From: Flavobacteriaceae bacterium
GTDB lineage: Bacteria > Bacteroidota > Bacteroidia > Flavobacteriales > Flavobacteriaceae
Direction: 5' to 3'
Assembly: GCA_017856235.1 (NCBI GenBank)
Contig: JAFMFH010000002.1
Location: 18,405 to 82,404 of the forward strand
Length of the DNA: 64,000 nt
The notes below the pieces were generated by a model that saw only the letters and a program-made list of their open reading frames with translations, did not search any database and was not told the DNA's origin. The position numbers and the translations under genes were made by a program. This document shows, piece by piece, positions 27,367 to 36,659 of the stretch (position 1 is the stretch's first letter; the number at the start of each line of letters is the position of its first letter).

Positions 27367-28082
27367 TGAATAGGGAGTCTAATAAACATACATACATTTT
27401 TGCTACTATAATGGTTGTATCTGTTGCTTCAGTATTGTCGTTTACATCTGAGTCTTTGAAAGATCTTCAGAATGCTAATATTAAAAAAGAAAAGATGCAA
27501 AATATACTCTCTTCAGTAGGTATAAATGTAAGTAGAGATGAATCAGAGTCTCTATATGATGATTATGTAAAAGAAGAGCTTTCTTTAAAATCTGATGGAT
27601 CTATTGACGATCAAGTAAATGCTTTTAATATTAATCTTGCACTAGAAGTTAAAAAAGATAAAGATCTCCAAAGATTTCCATTGTATATTGCTAATGTTGA
27701 AGGTGAAAAATTTTATGTAATACCATTAAGAGGAGCAGGTTTATGGGCAGAGATATGGGGTTATATTGCTCTTAAGGATGATATTAACACTATAAAGGGA
27801 GTCTCTTTTGATCATAAGTCCGAAACTGCAGGACTTGGTGCTGAAATAACTGAGGATTGGTTTATTGATAGTTTTAATGATGAAAAAATAAAAGATTCAG
27901 ATGGAAACTTTGTTGGAGTGTATCTTACAAAGACTAATAATGATCCTGGAAACTCTGACAAAATGGATAATGAAATTGATGCAATATCAGGGGCAACAAT
28001 TACTGGTGATGGAGTATCAGATATGATTATTGAGAGAGTTAAAAATTATCTACCATATTTTAATAGCTTAACTAATGAGTAA
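27366..28082 (+). CDS. nqrC: Na+-translocating NADH:quinone reductase subunit C
   Basis: The 238-residue subunit has one N-terminal membrane helix (about 9-27) and a periplasmic FMN domain. The motif DAISGAT at about 205-211 places covalent FMN on Thr211. LRGAGLWAEIWGYIAL and HKSETAGLGAEI are conserved in the family. It overlaps nqrB by one base and nqrD by eight. Confidence 0.95.
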   Translation: MNRESNKHTYIFATIMVVSVASVLSFTSESLKDLQNANIKKEKMQNILSSVGINVSRDESESLYDDYVKEELSLKSDGSIDDQVNAFNINLALEVKKDKDLQRFPLYIANVEGEKFYVIPLRGAGLWAEIWGYIALKDDINTIKGVSFDHKSETAGLGAEITEDWFIDSFNDEKIKDSDGNFVGVYLTKTNNDPGNSDKMDNEIDAISGATITGDGVSDMIIERVKNYLPYFNSLTNE

Positions 28083-28722
28083 AGAAAAAGAACCTTTTTT
28101 TTCAAAAAAGAATAGAGCATTATTAACTGATCCGTTGGATGATGATAATCCAATAACAGTTCAGGTTTTAGGTATTTGCTCTGCTTTAGCTATTACTGTT
28201 AAACTTGAGCCTGCTGTTGTTATGACACTTTCAGTAATTTTTGTAATGGCAGCTGGAAATGTTATTGTTTCTATTTTAAGAAATGTTATACCAACAAGAA
28301 TCAGAATTATTGTGCAGCTATTAGTAGTAGCAACACTTGTTGCACTCGTTGATCAATTCTTAAAAGCCTATGCTTACGATGTAAGTAAACAACTTGCAAT
28401 TTTTATTGGACTAATAATAACTAATTGTATAATAATGGGAAGATTTGAAGCTTTTGCCCTTGGGAATGGTGTATGGAAATCTTTTCTAGATGGAGTAGGG
28501 AATGCCGCAGGTTACGGATGGATTTTGATAGTTGTTGCTTTTGTTAGAGAGTTATTTGGCTCAGGTGAGTTGTGGGGAGTCCCAGTTATTCCTCAGTTTA
28601 TATATGATCTAGGTTATCAAGATAATGGACTAATGTTACTTTCACCTATGGCATTAATTGTTGTTGGTATTTATATATGGATTCAGAGATATTATAACAG
28701 AAAACTAATAGAAAAAGATTAG
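28075..28722 (+). CDS. nqrD: Na+-translocating NADH:quinone reductase subunit D
   Basis: A 215-residue membrane subunit of the NqrD/RnfE family with six hydrophobic segments, including LGICSALAITVKLEPA, GLIITNCIIMGR (with the conserved Cys that ligates an intramembrane iron centre in this family) and AFVRELFGSG. It starts inside the end of nqrC (eight-base overlap) and is contiguous with nqrE. Confidence 0.95.
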   Translation: MSKEKEPFFSKKNRALLTDPLDDDNPITVQVLGICSALAITVKLEPAVVMTLSVIFVMAAGNVIVSILRNVIPTRIRIIVQLLVVATLVALVDQFLKAYAYDVSKQLAIFIGLIITNCIIMGRFEAFALGNGVWKSFLDGVGNAAGYGWILIVVAFVRELFGSGELWGVPVIPQFIYDLGYQDNGLMLLSPMALIVVGIYIWIQRYYNRKLIEKD

Positions 28723-29340
28723 ATGGAAGATTTAGTTAATTTATTTGTTAAGAGTATATTCATTGAGAATATGGTATTTGCTTACTTCCTTGGAATGTGT
28801 TCTTATCTTGCAGTTTCAAAAACAGTAAAAACAGCTGATGGGTTAGGTAAGGCAGTAATCTTTGTTTTAACAATTTCTGTTCCTATCAATTATTTAATTG
28901 ACCAATATTTGTTAGCTCCAGGAGCCTTAACATGGATAGGGCCTCAATTTCAAGATGTAAATTTATCTTTTTTAACATTTATTATGTTTATCGCTGTCAT
29001 TGCATCAATGGTCCAATTAGTTGAAATGATTGTTGAAAAACTTTCTCCTACTTTATATGGAAGTTTAGGAATTTTTCTTCCACTTATTGCAGTTAACTGT
29101 GCAATACTTGGAGGTTCACTTTTTATGCAACAAAAAGATTTTGTAAATACTTTTGAATCCGCTGTTTATGGCTTTGGTTCAGGAATTGGTTGGTATCTAG
29201 CAATAGTCGCCATTGCAGCAATTAGAGAAAAAATTACATATTCTAATATTCCAGATCCATTAAAAGGTTTAGGAATAACTTTTATTATCACTGGTTTAAT
29301 GGCTCTAGGTTTCATGAGTTTTATGGGAATTAAAATTTAA
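28723..29340 (+). CDS. nqrE: Na+-translocating NADH:quinone reductase subunit E
   Basis: A 205-residue membrane subunit, homologous and inverted relative to Nqr[39 protein letters not shown] with the partner iron-binding Cys, and [12 protein letters not shown]. It starts directly after the nqrD stop. Together D and E hold the intramembrane iron-sulfur centre known from Vibrio NQR structures. Confidence 0.95.
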   Translation: MEDLVNLFVKSIFIENMVFAYFLGMCSYLAVSKTVKTADGLGKAVIFVLTISVPINYLIDQYLLAPGALTWIGPQFQDVNLSFLTFIMFIAVIASMVQLVEMIVEKLSPTLYGSLGIFLPLIAVNCAILGGSLFMQQKDFVNTFESAVYGFGSGIGWYLAIVAIAAIREKITYSNIPDPLKGLGITFIITGLMALGFMSFMGIKI

Positions 29341-29343
29341 ATA

Positions 29344-30639
29344 ATGGATATAAATGTAATTATAGCTAGTACCATCGGGCTTTTTGTAATAACTCTTCTT
29401 TTAGTTACAATGCTTCTTGTTGCAAAAGAGAGACTTTTACCATCTGGTCCTGTAAAACTTGTAATAAATGGTCAGAAAGATGTAGAAGTAAGTTCTGGTG
29501 ATACCTTGCTAACTACACTTGGAAATAATAAAATTTTTCTTCCGTCTGCATGTGGAGGAGGAGGAACTTGTGTGCAATGTAAATGTCAAGTATTAGAAGG
29601 AGGGGGTGAAATACTTCCAACTGAAGAACCTCATTTTACAAGAAAAGAAATATCTGAGGGTTGGAGGCTTGGATGTCAAGTTAAAGTTAAACAGGACATG
29701 AAGATTGAAGTACCTGAAGAAGTCTTTGGTATAAAAAAATGGGAGGCTAAAGTTAAAAGTAATTTCAATGTTGCATCATTCATTAAGGAGTTTGTTATAG
29801 AGATACCTGAAGAAATGGATTATAAAGCAGGAGGTTATATTCAGATTGAGATTCCAGAATGTGATATTGATTATAATGATATTGATATAACATCTCATCC
29901 TAAAGAACATCCTGATGATCCTCAAAAATTTAAACTAGAATGGGATAATTTTAACTTATGGTCACTTAAGATGAAAAATTCAGAAACTGTTGAGAGAGCA
30001 TATTCAATGGCATCATATCCTGCTGAGGGTAAGGAAATAATGCTTAATGTTAGAATTGCAACTCCCCCATGGGATGGTAAAAAAAATCAATGGATGTCAA
30101 TTAATCCAGGTATAGCATCTTCATATATTTTCTCAAAAAAGCCTGGTGATACAGTTACAATATCCGGTCCTTATGGTGAATTCTTTATTAATGAATCGGA
30201 AGCAGAGATGCTATATGTTGGTGGTGGTGCTGGAATGGCACCTATGAGATCACACTTATATGAGCTTTTTAGAACTATTAAAACAGGCAGAAAAGTAACC
30301 TTTTGGTATGGGGGTAGATCAAAAAGAGAGCTTTTTTATGTTGATCACTTCAGAGCTTTAGAAAAAGATTATCCAAACTTCAAGTTTTATATTGCTCTTT
30401 CAGAACCATTAAAAGAAGATAACTGGAAAGTTAAAGATTCTCTAGATGGACAAGGCGATGGTTTTGTCGGATTTATTCATCAAGTTGTTATTGACAATTA
30501 TCTTTCTAAACATGACTCGCCCGAAGATATTGAAGTCTATTTCTGTGGTCCTCCATTAATGAATCAAGCAGTTGAAAAGATGGCTGAAGATTTTGGAGTT
30601 CCTCCTGAGAATGTAAGGTTTGATGACTTTGGTGGTTGA
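29344..30639 (+). CDS. nqrF: Na+-translocating NADH:quinone reductase subunit F
   Basis: The 431-residue electron-entry subunit: an N-terminal membrane helix (about 6-27), a ferredoxin domain with a [2Fe-2S] site (Cys70, Cys76, Cys79 and Cys111), then an FAD domain with RAYSMASYP and a NADH domain with [12 protein letters not shown] and [11 protein letters not shown]. It takes electrons from NADH. The stop overlaps the apbE start (TGATG). Confidence 0.96.
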   Translation: MDINVIIASTIGLFVITLLLVTMLLVAKERLLPSGPVKLVINGQKDVEVSSGDTLLTTLGNNKIFLPSACGGGGTCVQCKCQVLEGGGEILPTEEPHFTRKEISEGWRLGCQVKVKQDMKIEVPEEVFGIKKWEAKVKSNFNVASFIKEFVIEIPEEMDYKAGGYIQIEIPECDIDYNDIDITSHPKEHPDDPQKFKLEWDNFNLWSLKMKNSETVERAYSMASYPAEGKEIMLNVRIATPPWDGKKNQWMSINPGIASSYIFSKKPGDTVTISGPYGEFFINESEAEMLYVGGGAGMAPMRSHLYELFRTIKTGRKVTFWYGGRSKRELFYVDHFRALEKDYPNFKFYIALSEPLKEDNWKVKDSLDGQGDGFVGFIHQVVIDNYLSKHDSPEDIEVYFCGPPLMNQAVEKMAEDFGVPPENVRFDDFGG

Positions 30640-31634
30640 TGAAATCAAAAACACTTCTTTTACTCACACTAACTCTATTAAATAGTTGCAATACAAAAAC
30701 TAATTTGTATAAAAGTATTAGAGGAAATGCTCTTGGAACAACGTATAGCGTTATAGTTGAGACGAAATCTAATGAAGGTTTCATTGAAGATCAAATTGAT
30801 TCTATTTTTAATCAAGTTAACTTATCAATGTCTACATACATTGATAGCTCAATAATTACAAGAGTCAATAAATCATCAAAACCTGTTGAAGTTGACACTA
30901 ATTTTATTAATGTATTTAATAAGTCAAAAGAGATTTGGTTAAACTCAAATGGTTTCTTTGACCCAACTGCTGGATCTTTTGTTAATTTTTATGGATTAGG
31001 TCCAGAAACTACTAGCCAACAGATTAATGATTATAAAATTGATAGTTTAAAAAATATTGTGGGGTTTGGTAAAGTGACTCTTAATAATAACAATGAAATT
31101 GTTAAATTAAATAAAGACATATTCTTGGACTTTAATGCAATTGCAAAAGGATACTCAGTTGATTTAATTAATGATTTATTTATTAAAAGTGGTTATGAAA
31201 ACTTTTTAATTGAGGTTGGGGGAGAAGTTATAGCAAAAGGTATTTCCAATAAGGGAAATAGATGGAAAGTTGCAATTCAAAACCCTCTAGAGATGAATAA
31301 ATTCTACTCTGAAATATATCTTGATAATAAGTCTCTCGCAACTTCAGGTAATTATAGAAAGTTCAGAATCGACCCTATAACTGGAGATAGATATACACAT
31401 ATTATAAATCCTATCACAGGTAAATCAACTTCTAATAATATATTGAGCGCATCTGTTATATCTGACCTATGTATTACAGCTGATGGATGGGCGACTGCAT
31501 TAATGTTAATGGATCCAGATCAAAGTATAGATATCATAAATAATATAGAAAATTTGGAGTCATTAATACTTGTTTCAAAAGATGAAAGAATTGTTCCTAT
31601 AAAATCTAATGGATGGGATTTAATTACTAAATGA
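30639..31634 (+). CDS. apbE: FAD:protein FMN transferase lipoprotein
   Basis: About 331 residues from ATG 30639, with a lipoprotein signal (LLNSC, Cys17). ApbE signatures are visible: GNALGTTYSV, NSNGFFDPTAG, DFNAIAKGYSVD, EVGGEVIAKG and a THIINPITGKS segment. ApbE attaches FMN to threonine in NqrB and NqrC, so its position last in the nqr operon makes functional sense. An in-frame TTG three bases earlier is ignored. The 3' end overlaps the convergent methyltransferase by 15 bases. Confidence 0.94.
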   Translation: MKSKTLLLLTLTLLNSCNTKTNLYKSIRGNALGTTYSVIVETKSNEGFIEDQIDSIFNQVNLSMSTYIDSSIITRVNKSSKPVEVDTNFINVFNKSKEIWLNSNGFFDPTAGSFVNFYGLGPETTSQQINDYKIDSLKNIVGFGKVTLNNNNEIVKLNKDIFLDFNAIAKGYSVDLINDLFIKSGYENFLIEVGGEVIAKGISNKGNRWKVAIQNPLEMNKFYSEIYLDNKSLATSGNYRKFRIDPITGDRYTHIINPITGKSTSNNILSASVISDLCITADGWATALMLMDPDQSIDIINNIENLESLILVSKDERIVPIKSNGWDLITK

Positions 31635-32384
31635 TTTTCTAGCAATAGGAATTACATCATTTTCATTTAAACCATATTTCAATTTTATTTCTTGTGAAAA
31701 ATTTTCAGTATAATAAACCATCTCTACCTCAAAACCAGCCTTCTCAACTCTATCTTTAAAGTCCAAGCCATATTCTCTTAAATGATCATATTGCCCAAAA
31801 TATTTCTCTCTATCTTTTTTAGAAATTATTGATTTATCCTCAAATGTTTCATCTTTTTTAATGTTAATAGGAACTTGAAGAATTGCAACTCCACCAGACT
31901 TTAATACTCTAAAAATTTCATTCAAAGCTTTTGTGTCATCATCAATATGTTCAAGAACATGATTACATATTATTAAATCAAAAGCTTGATCCTCAAAATT
32001 CAGTGACTTGAGATCTCCTTTAATATCTGCTAATGGAGATCTTAAATCAAAAGTTATATAGTCCCAGTTTTGATTTCTTTTAAATTTTTTATAAAAAATT
32101 TGTTCTGGTGCAACGTGTAGGACTTTAAGCTTTGAATCGAGAAAATTTGTTTCGTTAATAAGATACAACCAAAGAAGCCTATGTCTTTCTAGAGACAGAG
32201 TTCCAGGGGATAATGCATTTCTTCTTATTTTTTTATATCCATAAGATAAAAATTTTGAGTATCCATTTCCATCAATTGGATCATAAAATTTTTTTCCTTT
32301 GAATATAATTTTTAAAATTGGGATAAAGTAAAAGCTGTATTTTATTAATAATTCTCTTGGTAATAACTTTAATATATATTTCAT
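31620..32384 (-). CDS. class I SAM-dependent methyltransferase
   Basis: A 254-residue protein with an N-terminal hydrophobic helix (about 14-28) and a Rossmann-like methyltransferase core: VLHVAPEQIF at the SAM-binding start, FDLIICNHVLEHIDDD (motif typical of methyltransferase 11 types), and LKSGGVAILQVPI. The target is not identifiable. The helix suggests a membrane-associated small or lipid-like substrate. The gene overlaps map by four bases and apbE in convergent orientation. Confidence 0.8.
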   Translation of the reverse strand: MKYILKLLPRELLIKYSFYFIPILKIIFKGKKFYDPIDGNGYSKFLSYGYKKIRRNALSPGTLSLERHRLLWLYLINETNFLDSKLKVLHVAPEQIFYKKFKRNQNWDYITFDLRSPLADIKGDLKSLNFEDQAFDLIICNHVLEHIDDDTKALNEIFRVLKSGGVAILQVPINIKKDETFEDKSIISKKDREKYFGQYDHLREYGLDFKDRVEKAGFEVEMVYYTENFSQEIKLKYGLNENDVIPIARKSFSN

Positions 32385-33193
32385 CTATTAAAAAAATTAT
32401 TGAACTTATCTTCTTCATCAGATTCAATGCCAAGAGCTTGGTATATGTATTTATATGTTGATAACAATTCTGGTTTACTATCAATTACTGCAATATTATG
32501 CTCAAAATGAGCACTCTGAAGACTATCAGCTGTAACAAAGGTCCATCCATCATCATTTATCTTAATTTTTTCAGTTCCCAGATTTATCATTGGTTCTATC
32601 GCAAGTACTAGACCATTTTTGATAATTTTTCCGGTTCCTTTTTTACCATAGTTTGGAACTTCTGGTAATTCATGAAGACTTTGACCTAATCCATGCCCAA
32701 CTAACTCTCTTACAATTCCGTATCCATGAATTTTAATATAATTTTCTATTGCATAACCTATATCACCAATTCTATTCCCCTCTTTCATTGATTCAATTCC
32801 TATATATAGCGACTTTTTTGTTACATCTAATAATTCTTGAACTTCTTTAGATACCTCACCTACAGAGAAAGTATATGCATGGTCACCATAAAACCCATTT
32901 TTTAAAACCCCACAATCTATTGAAATTATATCACCGTTTTTTAATGGTGTATCACATGGAATACCATGTACAACCTCATTATTTATACTTACACATAGTG
33001 TATTTGGAAAATTATCATATCCCTTAAACCCTGGCTCAGCTTTATTGTCAAGAATAAACTCTTCTGCAATCTTGTCAAGATATAAAGAAGTTACGCCAGG
33101 TTTAATTTCGTTTGCCATTAAACCTAAAGTCTTTGAAACTAATTGCGCACTTTCCCTAATTTTTTTTATTTCATCTATATCTTTTAGTATCAT
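32381..33193 (-). CDS. map: methionine aminopeptidase type I
   Basis: The 270-residue product has the pita-bread fold ligands: HGIP with catalytic His, DIISIDCGV and GDHAYTF (two metal aspartates), GHGLGQSLHELP (metal and substrate His), and LAIEPMI and VTADS segments with the metal glutamates. It removes initiator methionine from nascent proteins. It lacks the N-terminal zinc extension of eukaryotic forms. It overlaps the lipoprotein gene upstream and the methyltransferase downstream by four bases each. Confidence 0.95.
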   Translation of the reverse strand: MILKDIDEIKKIRESAQLVSKTLGLMANEIKPGVTSLYLDKIAEEFILDNKAEPGFKGYDNFPNTLCVSINNEVVHGIPCDTPLKNGDIISIDCGVLKNGFYGDHAYTFSVGEVSKEVQELLDVTKKSLYIGIESMKEGNRIGDIGYAIENYIKIHGYGIVRELVGHGLGQSLHELPEVPNYGKKGTGKIIKNGLVLAIEPMINLGTEKIKINDDGWTFVTADSLQSAHFEHNIAVIDSKPELLSTYKYIYQALGIESDEEDKFNNFFNR

Positions 33194-33693
33194 TCAATAA
33201 AATATGCATGTTTGTAATCTTCATCATTTATAATTTTGAGAATATCATTCTCTAGACTTTCTTTTGGAAGTTCAACTATTCTGTTAATCTCAGTATTATC
33301 TATATTAAAAATAATAGTAGGTGTATTGGTTATATTCTTGTTTACTTCATAACCCATTTTAGACTTTTTATTTGGACTAAGTAAGACAATTTTTAATTTT
33401 TGTTCAGGAAAATTTAGCTTTTCAAGAATTTTAATTAACCTAGGTATTTCTCTCTGAGAGTCATGGCAAAATGTATTCATAAAAATTTCAATATCATAAT
33501 TATATAACTTAGAGAAATTTTCTTTATTTATTCTTTCAACTGAATAGTTTTGAAAATTTTCCTCAAACCAATATGTTTTTGGTGAGTTTTTCAAATAGTC
33601 TATATCTACTATTCCTTCATCTTGAAGATAATTTTGATTCTGAGAGCAACTTAAAAACAAAATACCTATAAATAATAAATAGATTTTTTTCAT
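33190..33693 (-). CDS. thioredoxin-like lipoprotein with a single active-site cysteine
   Basis: A 167-residue protein with lipobox FLSC (Cys16). The core looks like a thioredoxin fold: FMNTFCHDSQREIP with one cysteine in a CHDS motif in place of CxxC, and NTPTIIF carrying the cis-proline before a strand. A CxxS thioredoxin typically cannot reduce a disulfide by itself; it might bind thiols or form mixed disulfides. It lies between gpmI and map with four-base overlaps. The function is not known to me. Confidence 0.75.
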   Translation of the reverse strand: MKKIYLLFIGILFLSCSQNQNYLQDEGIVDIDYLKNSPKTYWFEENFQNYSVERINKENFSKLYNYDIEIFMNTFCHDSQREIPRLIKILEKLNFPEQKLKIVLLSPNKKSKMGYEVNKNITNTPTIIFNIDNTEINRIVELPKESLENDILKIINDEDYKHAYFIE

Positions 33694-35234
33694 AATAGTA
33701 ACGATTTTCCTTCCATTTCAATTGGCGGGTCTATACCAAGAATATCAAGTATAGTTGGAGCAATATCAGCAAGCACCCCATTCTTAATTTCTTTGTTTTT
33801 AGAATTTACTAGAATTATAGGAACAGGATTAATAGTATGTGAAGTGTTCATTGAGCCATCATCGTTAATCATTTTCTCACAATTACCGTGATCAGCTATA
33901 ATAATTGATGTATAGTTTCTTTTCGTTGCCTCCTTTATAATATTTCCGAGATGATTATCTACAGCTTCACAAGCTTTAATTGCAGCATTAAAGTTTCCTG
34001 TATGTCCAACCATATCAGGATTAGCAAAGTTTAGGCATATAAATTCAAATTTACTTTTATTGATTTCTCTAATTACATTTCTTGTTACTTCATCAGAGCT
34101 CATCTCAGGTTTAAGATCATATGTAGCTACTTTTGGAGATGGACATAAAATCCTTTTCTCATTTTTAAACTTTTCCTCATTTCCACCATTAAAAAAAAAT
34201 GTAACGTGAGGATATTTTTCAGTCTCAGCAATTCTTAGTTGATTAAGATTATTTTTTGAAATTACCTCTCCAAGAGTATTCTTAATTACTTCATTTTCAA
34301 AAATTGGTTTTGCAATTTTAAAATTTTCGTCATATTTAGTAAGTGTATATAAATTATTTACAGATTTAGACATTTTGAAATCTAGATAATCCTTTTCACA
34401 TAAAGCTGATGTAAGCTGTCTTCCCCTATCTGATCGATAATTAAAGAAAATTACAGTATCATTAAAGTTTAATTCATGTATTGGATTACCATCTGAATCT
34501 GTCTTCAAAAGAGGGTCTATAAATTCATCTGTTATTCCACTTGAATATGAATGATTAATATCATGAATTAAATCAGATGATTTTGTCCCAATAGAATTTG
34601 AAATTAAATCATATGCTTTCTTTATTCTCTCCCATCTGTTATCCCTATCCATTGAATAGTATCTTCCAATGATAGTTGCAAGTCTGCCTCCATTTTTTTT
34701 ACAAAAAGTTTCAAGAGACTTAATATAATTAACTCCAGATTTAGGATCAACGTCTCTCCCATCAGTAAATGCGTGTATATAGATACTGTCTTTTATCTGT
34801 GATAACGACAGAATAATTTCTTTCAAATGGTCTATATGAGAGTGAACACCTCCGTCAGAAACCAGTCCCATTAAATGGACATTTGAAGAATTTTTTTTAG
34901 TATGTTTAATTATATCATTAAACTGACTTTTATTTCTAAACTTACCTTCCTTAATACTATTATTAATTTTAAGAAGATCTTGAAGGACTATCCTTCCTGA
35001 ACCAATATTCATATGACCAACTTCACTGTTTCCCATCTGACCCTTAGGCAAACCAACTTTTTCACCGTGAGTTATTAAAAAATTACTTGGGTTATTTTTA
35101 ATTAAGAAATCAAAATTTGGAGTATTAGCCTTATCAGGAGCTGAAGAATCTTTCTTATCTGTAATTCCCCATCCATCAAGAATTAGTAATAGGACTTTTT
35201 TGTTCAATTTTTTGTTTAAAGATACAAATATCAT
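33690..35234 (-). CDS. gpmI: 2,3-bisphosphoglycerate-independent phosphoglycerate mutase
   Basis: A 514-residue metalloenzyme of the alkaline-phosphatase superfamily: LLILDGWG near residues 16-23, GNSEVGH at 69-74 (nucleophile Ser70), FTDGRDVDP, NYRSDRGRQ, and DHGNCEKM with metal Asp and His. It interconverts 3- and 2-phosphoglycerate in glycolysis and gluconeogenesis. The ATG at 35234 gives a short N-terminal extension; a later TTG start would also fit the family. It is divergent to rsgA with a 48-base gap. Confidence 0.94.
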   Translation of the reverse strand: MIFVSLNKKLNKKVLLLILDGWGITDKKDSSAPDKANTPNFDFLIKNNPSNFLITHGEKVGLPKGQMGNSEVGHMNIGSGRIVLQDLLKINNSIKEGKFRNKSQFNDIIKHTKKNSSNVHLMGLVSDGGVHSHIDHLKEIILSLSQIKDSIYIHAFTDGRDVDPKSGVNYIKSLETFCKKNGGRLATIIGRYYSMDRDNRWERIKKAYDLISNSIGTKSSDLIHDINHSYSSGITDEFIDPLLKTDSDGNPIHELNFNDTVIFFNYRSDRGRQLTSALCEKDYLDFKMSKSVNNLYTLTKYDENFKIAKPIFENEVIKNTLGEVISKNNLNQLRIAETEKYPHVTFFFNGGNEEKFKNEKRILCPSPKVATYDLKPEMSSDEVTRNVIREINKSKFEFICLNFANPDMVGHTGNFNAAIKACEAVDNHLGNIIKEATKRNYTSIIIADHGNCEKMINDDGSMNTSHTINPVPIILVNSKNKEIKNGVLADIAPTILDILGIDPPIEMEGKSLLL

Positions 35235-35238
35235 TAAG

Positions 35239-35246
35239 TAGATTTG
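35239..35246 (+). promoter_or_regulatory. predicted -7 box TAGATTTG of rsgA
   Basis: TAGATTTG matches TAnnTTTG, 36 bases before rsgA ATG 35283. It lies in the divergent gap and begins five bases after the gpmI start codon. TTTG at 35211 is 24 bases upstream, longer than usual. Confidence 0.45.
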
Positions 35247-35282
35247 TTAATATGATTAGGAAAAAATATATTGGTAGATAAT

Positions 35283-36230
35283 ATGTTAGAGGGTAAAGTA
35301 TATAAATCAACAGGGAGTTGGTATCTAGTAAAATCAAATAATTTATTTTTTGAATGTAGAATAAAAGGTAAAATTAGACTCAAGGAAATTTCTACAACAA
35401 ATCCAATATCAGTTGGTGATAATGTAATATTTGAAATTGAAAATGAAAATAATGGTATTATTTCAGAAATTTTACCTAGATCAAATTATATAATTAGAAA
35501 ATCAGTAAAACTTTCCAAACAGCATCATATAATTGCATCAAATATTGATTTATCAATACTAGTTATTACCCTCAATAATCCAATAACAACAAATAATTTT
35601 ATTGATAGATTTTTAGTTACCTGCAAGGCTTATAGCATTCCTGTAGTTTTAGCCTTTAATAAAATTGACACTTTCCAAGAAAATGAAAATGATCAAATTA
35701 AAGAAATGATCCTTATGTATAATAAAATAGGATATAATTGTGACTTAATCTCAGCCAAATATGGGGATGGATTAGATAATTTAATTTTAAAAATGAAGAA
35801 CAAAACCTGTATGATTTCTGGTCATAGTGGAGTTGGTAAATCCACTTTAATTAATTACATATCTCCAGGTCTAAGACTAAAGACAAAAGAAATATCTTCT
35901 TATCATAATCAAGGACAACATACAACAACCCATGCTGAAATGTTTGATCTAGATTCAAATATAAGGGTAATAGATACTCCAGGTATAAGAGGGTTTGGTC
36001 TTGTTGATATTTCAAAAAATGAAATTGGAGATTTTTTTCCAGAATTTTTTAAGGCAAAAGAGAAATGTAAATTTAAAAATTGTCTTCATGTAGATGAACC
36101 AAATTGTAACATAAAAAGTGAAATAACCAATGGTGAAATATTTGAATCAAGATATAACACTTATTTAGATATGTTAAAAGATCATAATATTTACAGAAAA
36201 TCCGATGAAAGTAGTAATTCAAAGAGTTAG
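35283..36230 (+). CDS. rsgA: ribosome biogenesis GTPase RsgA
   Basis: About 315 residues from ATG 35283. It has an N-terminal OB fold (GDNVIFEIE), a circularly permuted GTPase with the G4 motif NKID before the P-loop GHSGVGKST and DTPG switch, and a zinc knuckle with Cys-x5-Cys-x-His-x5-Cys near 275-290 (KCKFKNCLH, PNC). It assists late 30S subunit assembly. A TTG at 35271 is possible but ATG 35283 fits the family start better. The 3' end overlaps dtd by 26 bases. Confidence 0.94.
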   Translation: MLEGKVYKSTGSWYLVKSNNLFFECRIKGKIRLKEISTTNPISVGDNVIFEIENENNGIISEILPRSNYIIRKSVKLSKQHHIIASNIDLSILVITLNNPITTNNFIDRFLVTCKAYSIPVVLAFNKIDTFQENENDQIKEMILMYNKIGYNCDLISAKYGDGLDNLILKMKNKTCMISGHSGVGKSTLINYISPGLRLKTKEISSYHNQGQHTTTHAEMFDLDSNIRVIDTPGIRGFGLVDISKNEIGDFFPEFFKAKEKCKFKNCLHVDEPNCNIKSEITNGEIFESRYNTYLDMLKDHNIYRKSDESSNSKS

Positions 36231-36657
36231 TAAGTCTTCAGTTGAGATAAATAATAAGATTAAATCTGAAATTCAAAAAGGATTACTTGTTTTTATAGGA
36301 ATTGGTTTAGATGATAATAAACAAGATGTAGAATGGATAGTGAATAAAGTTTTAAACCTGAGAGTATTTAATGATTCAGAAGGAGTTATGAATAAATCCT
36401 TATTGGATATTAATGGTGAATTAATTTTAATCTCTCAATTTACATTGTTAGCATTAACTAAGAAAGGAAACAGGCCATCTTATATAAAGTCTGCTAATCA
36501 TCAAACTGCAATTCCTCTTTATGAGTATTTTATTAAGACTTGTAAAGATCAGATTGATGATAAGGTAAAAACTGGATCTTTTGGTGCTGATATGAAAGTT
36601 TCACTTATTAATGATGGACCAGTAACAATAATAATTGATTCAAAAAATAAAGAGTAA
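36205..36657 (+). CDS. dtd: D-aminoacyl-tRNA deacylase
   Basis: A 150-residue DTD with the conserved MKVVIQRVSKSSVEI start, SQFTLLA (catalytic SQFTL motif) and GSFGADMKVSLINDGPVTI (cross-subunit GP motif). It removes D-amino acids and glycine mischarged on tRNA. It begins inside the last 26 bases of rsgA in another frame, a long overlap for this genome. Confidence 0.94.
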   Translation: MKVVIQRVSKSSVEINNKIKSEIQKGLLVFIGIGLDDNKQDVEWIVNKVLNLRVFNDSEGVMNKSLLDINGELILISQFTLLALTKKGNRPSYIKSANHQTAIPLYEYFIKTCKDQIDDKVKTGSFGADMKVSLINDGPVTIIIDSKNKE

Positions 36658-36659
36658 TA

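Noticed and set aside
35252..35281. Nine-codon ORF (MIRKKYIGR) just before rsgA
   Set aside because: Short, no biased codon content, no terminator or pairing partner; unlike the pheA leader it makes no regulatory sense.
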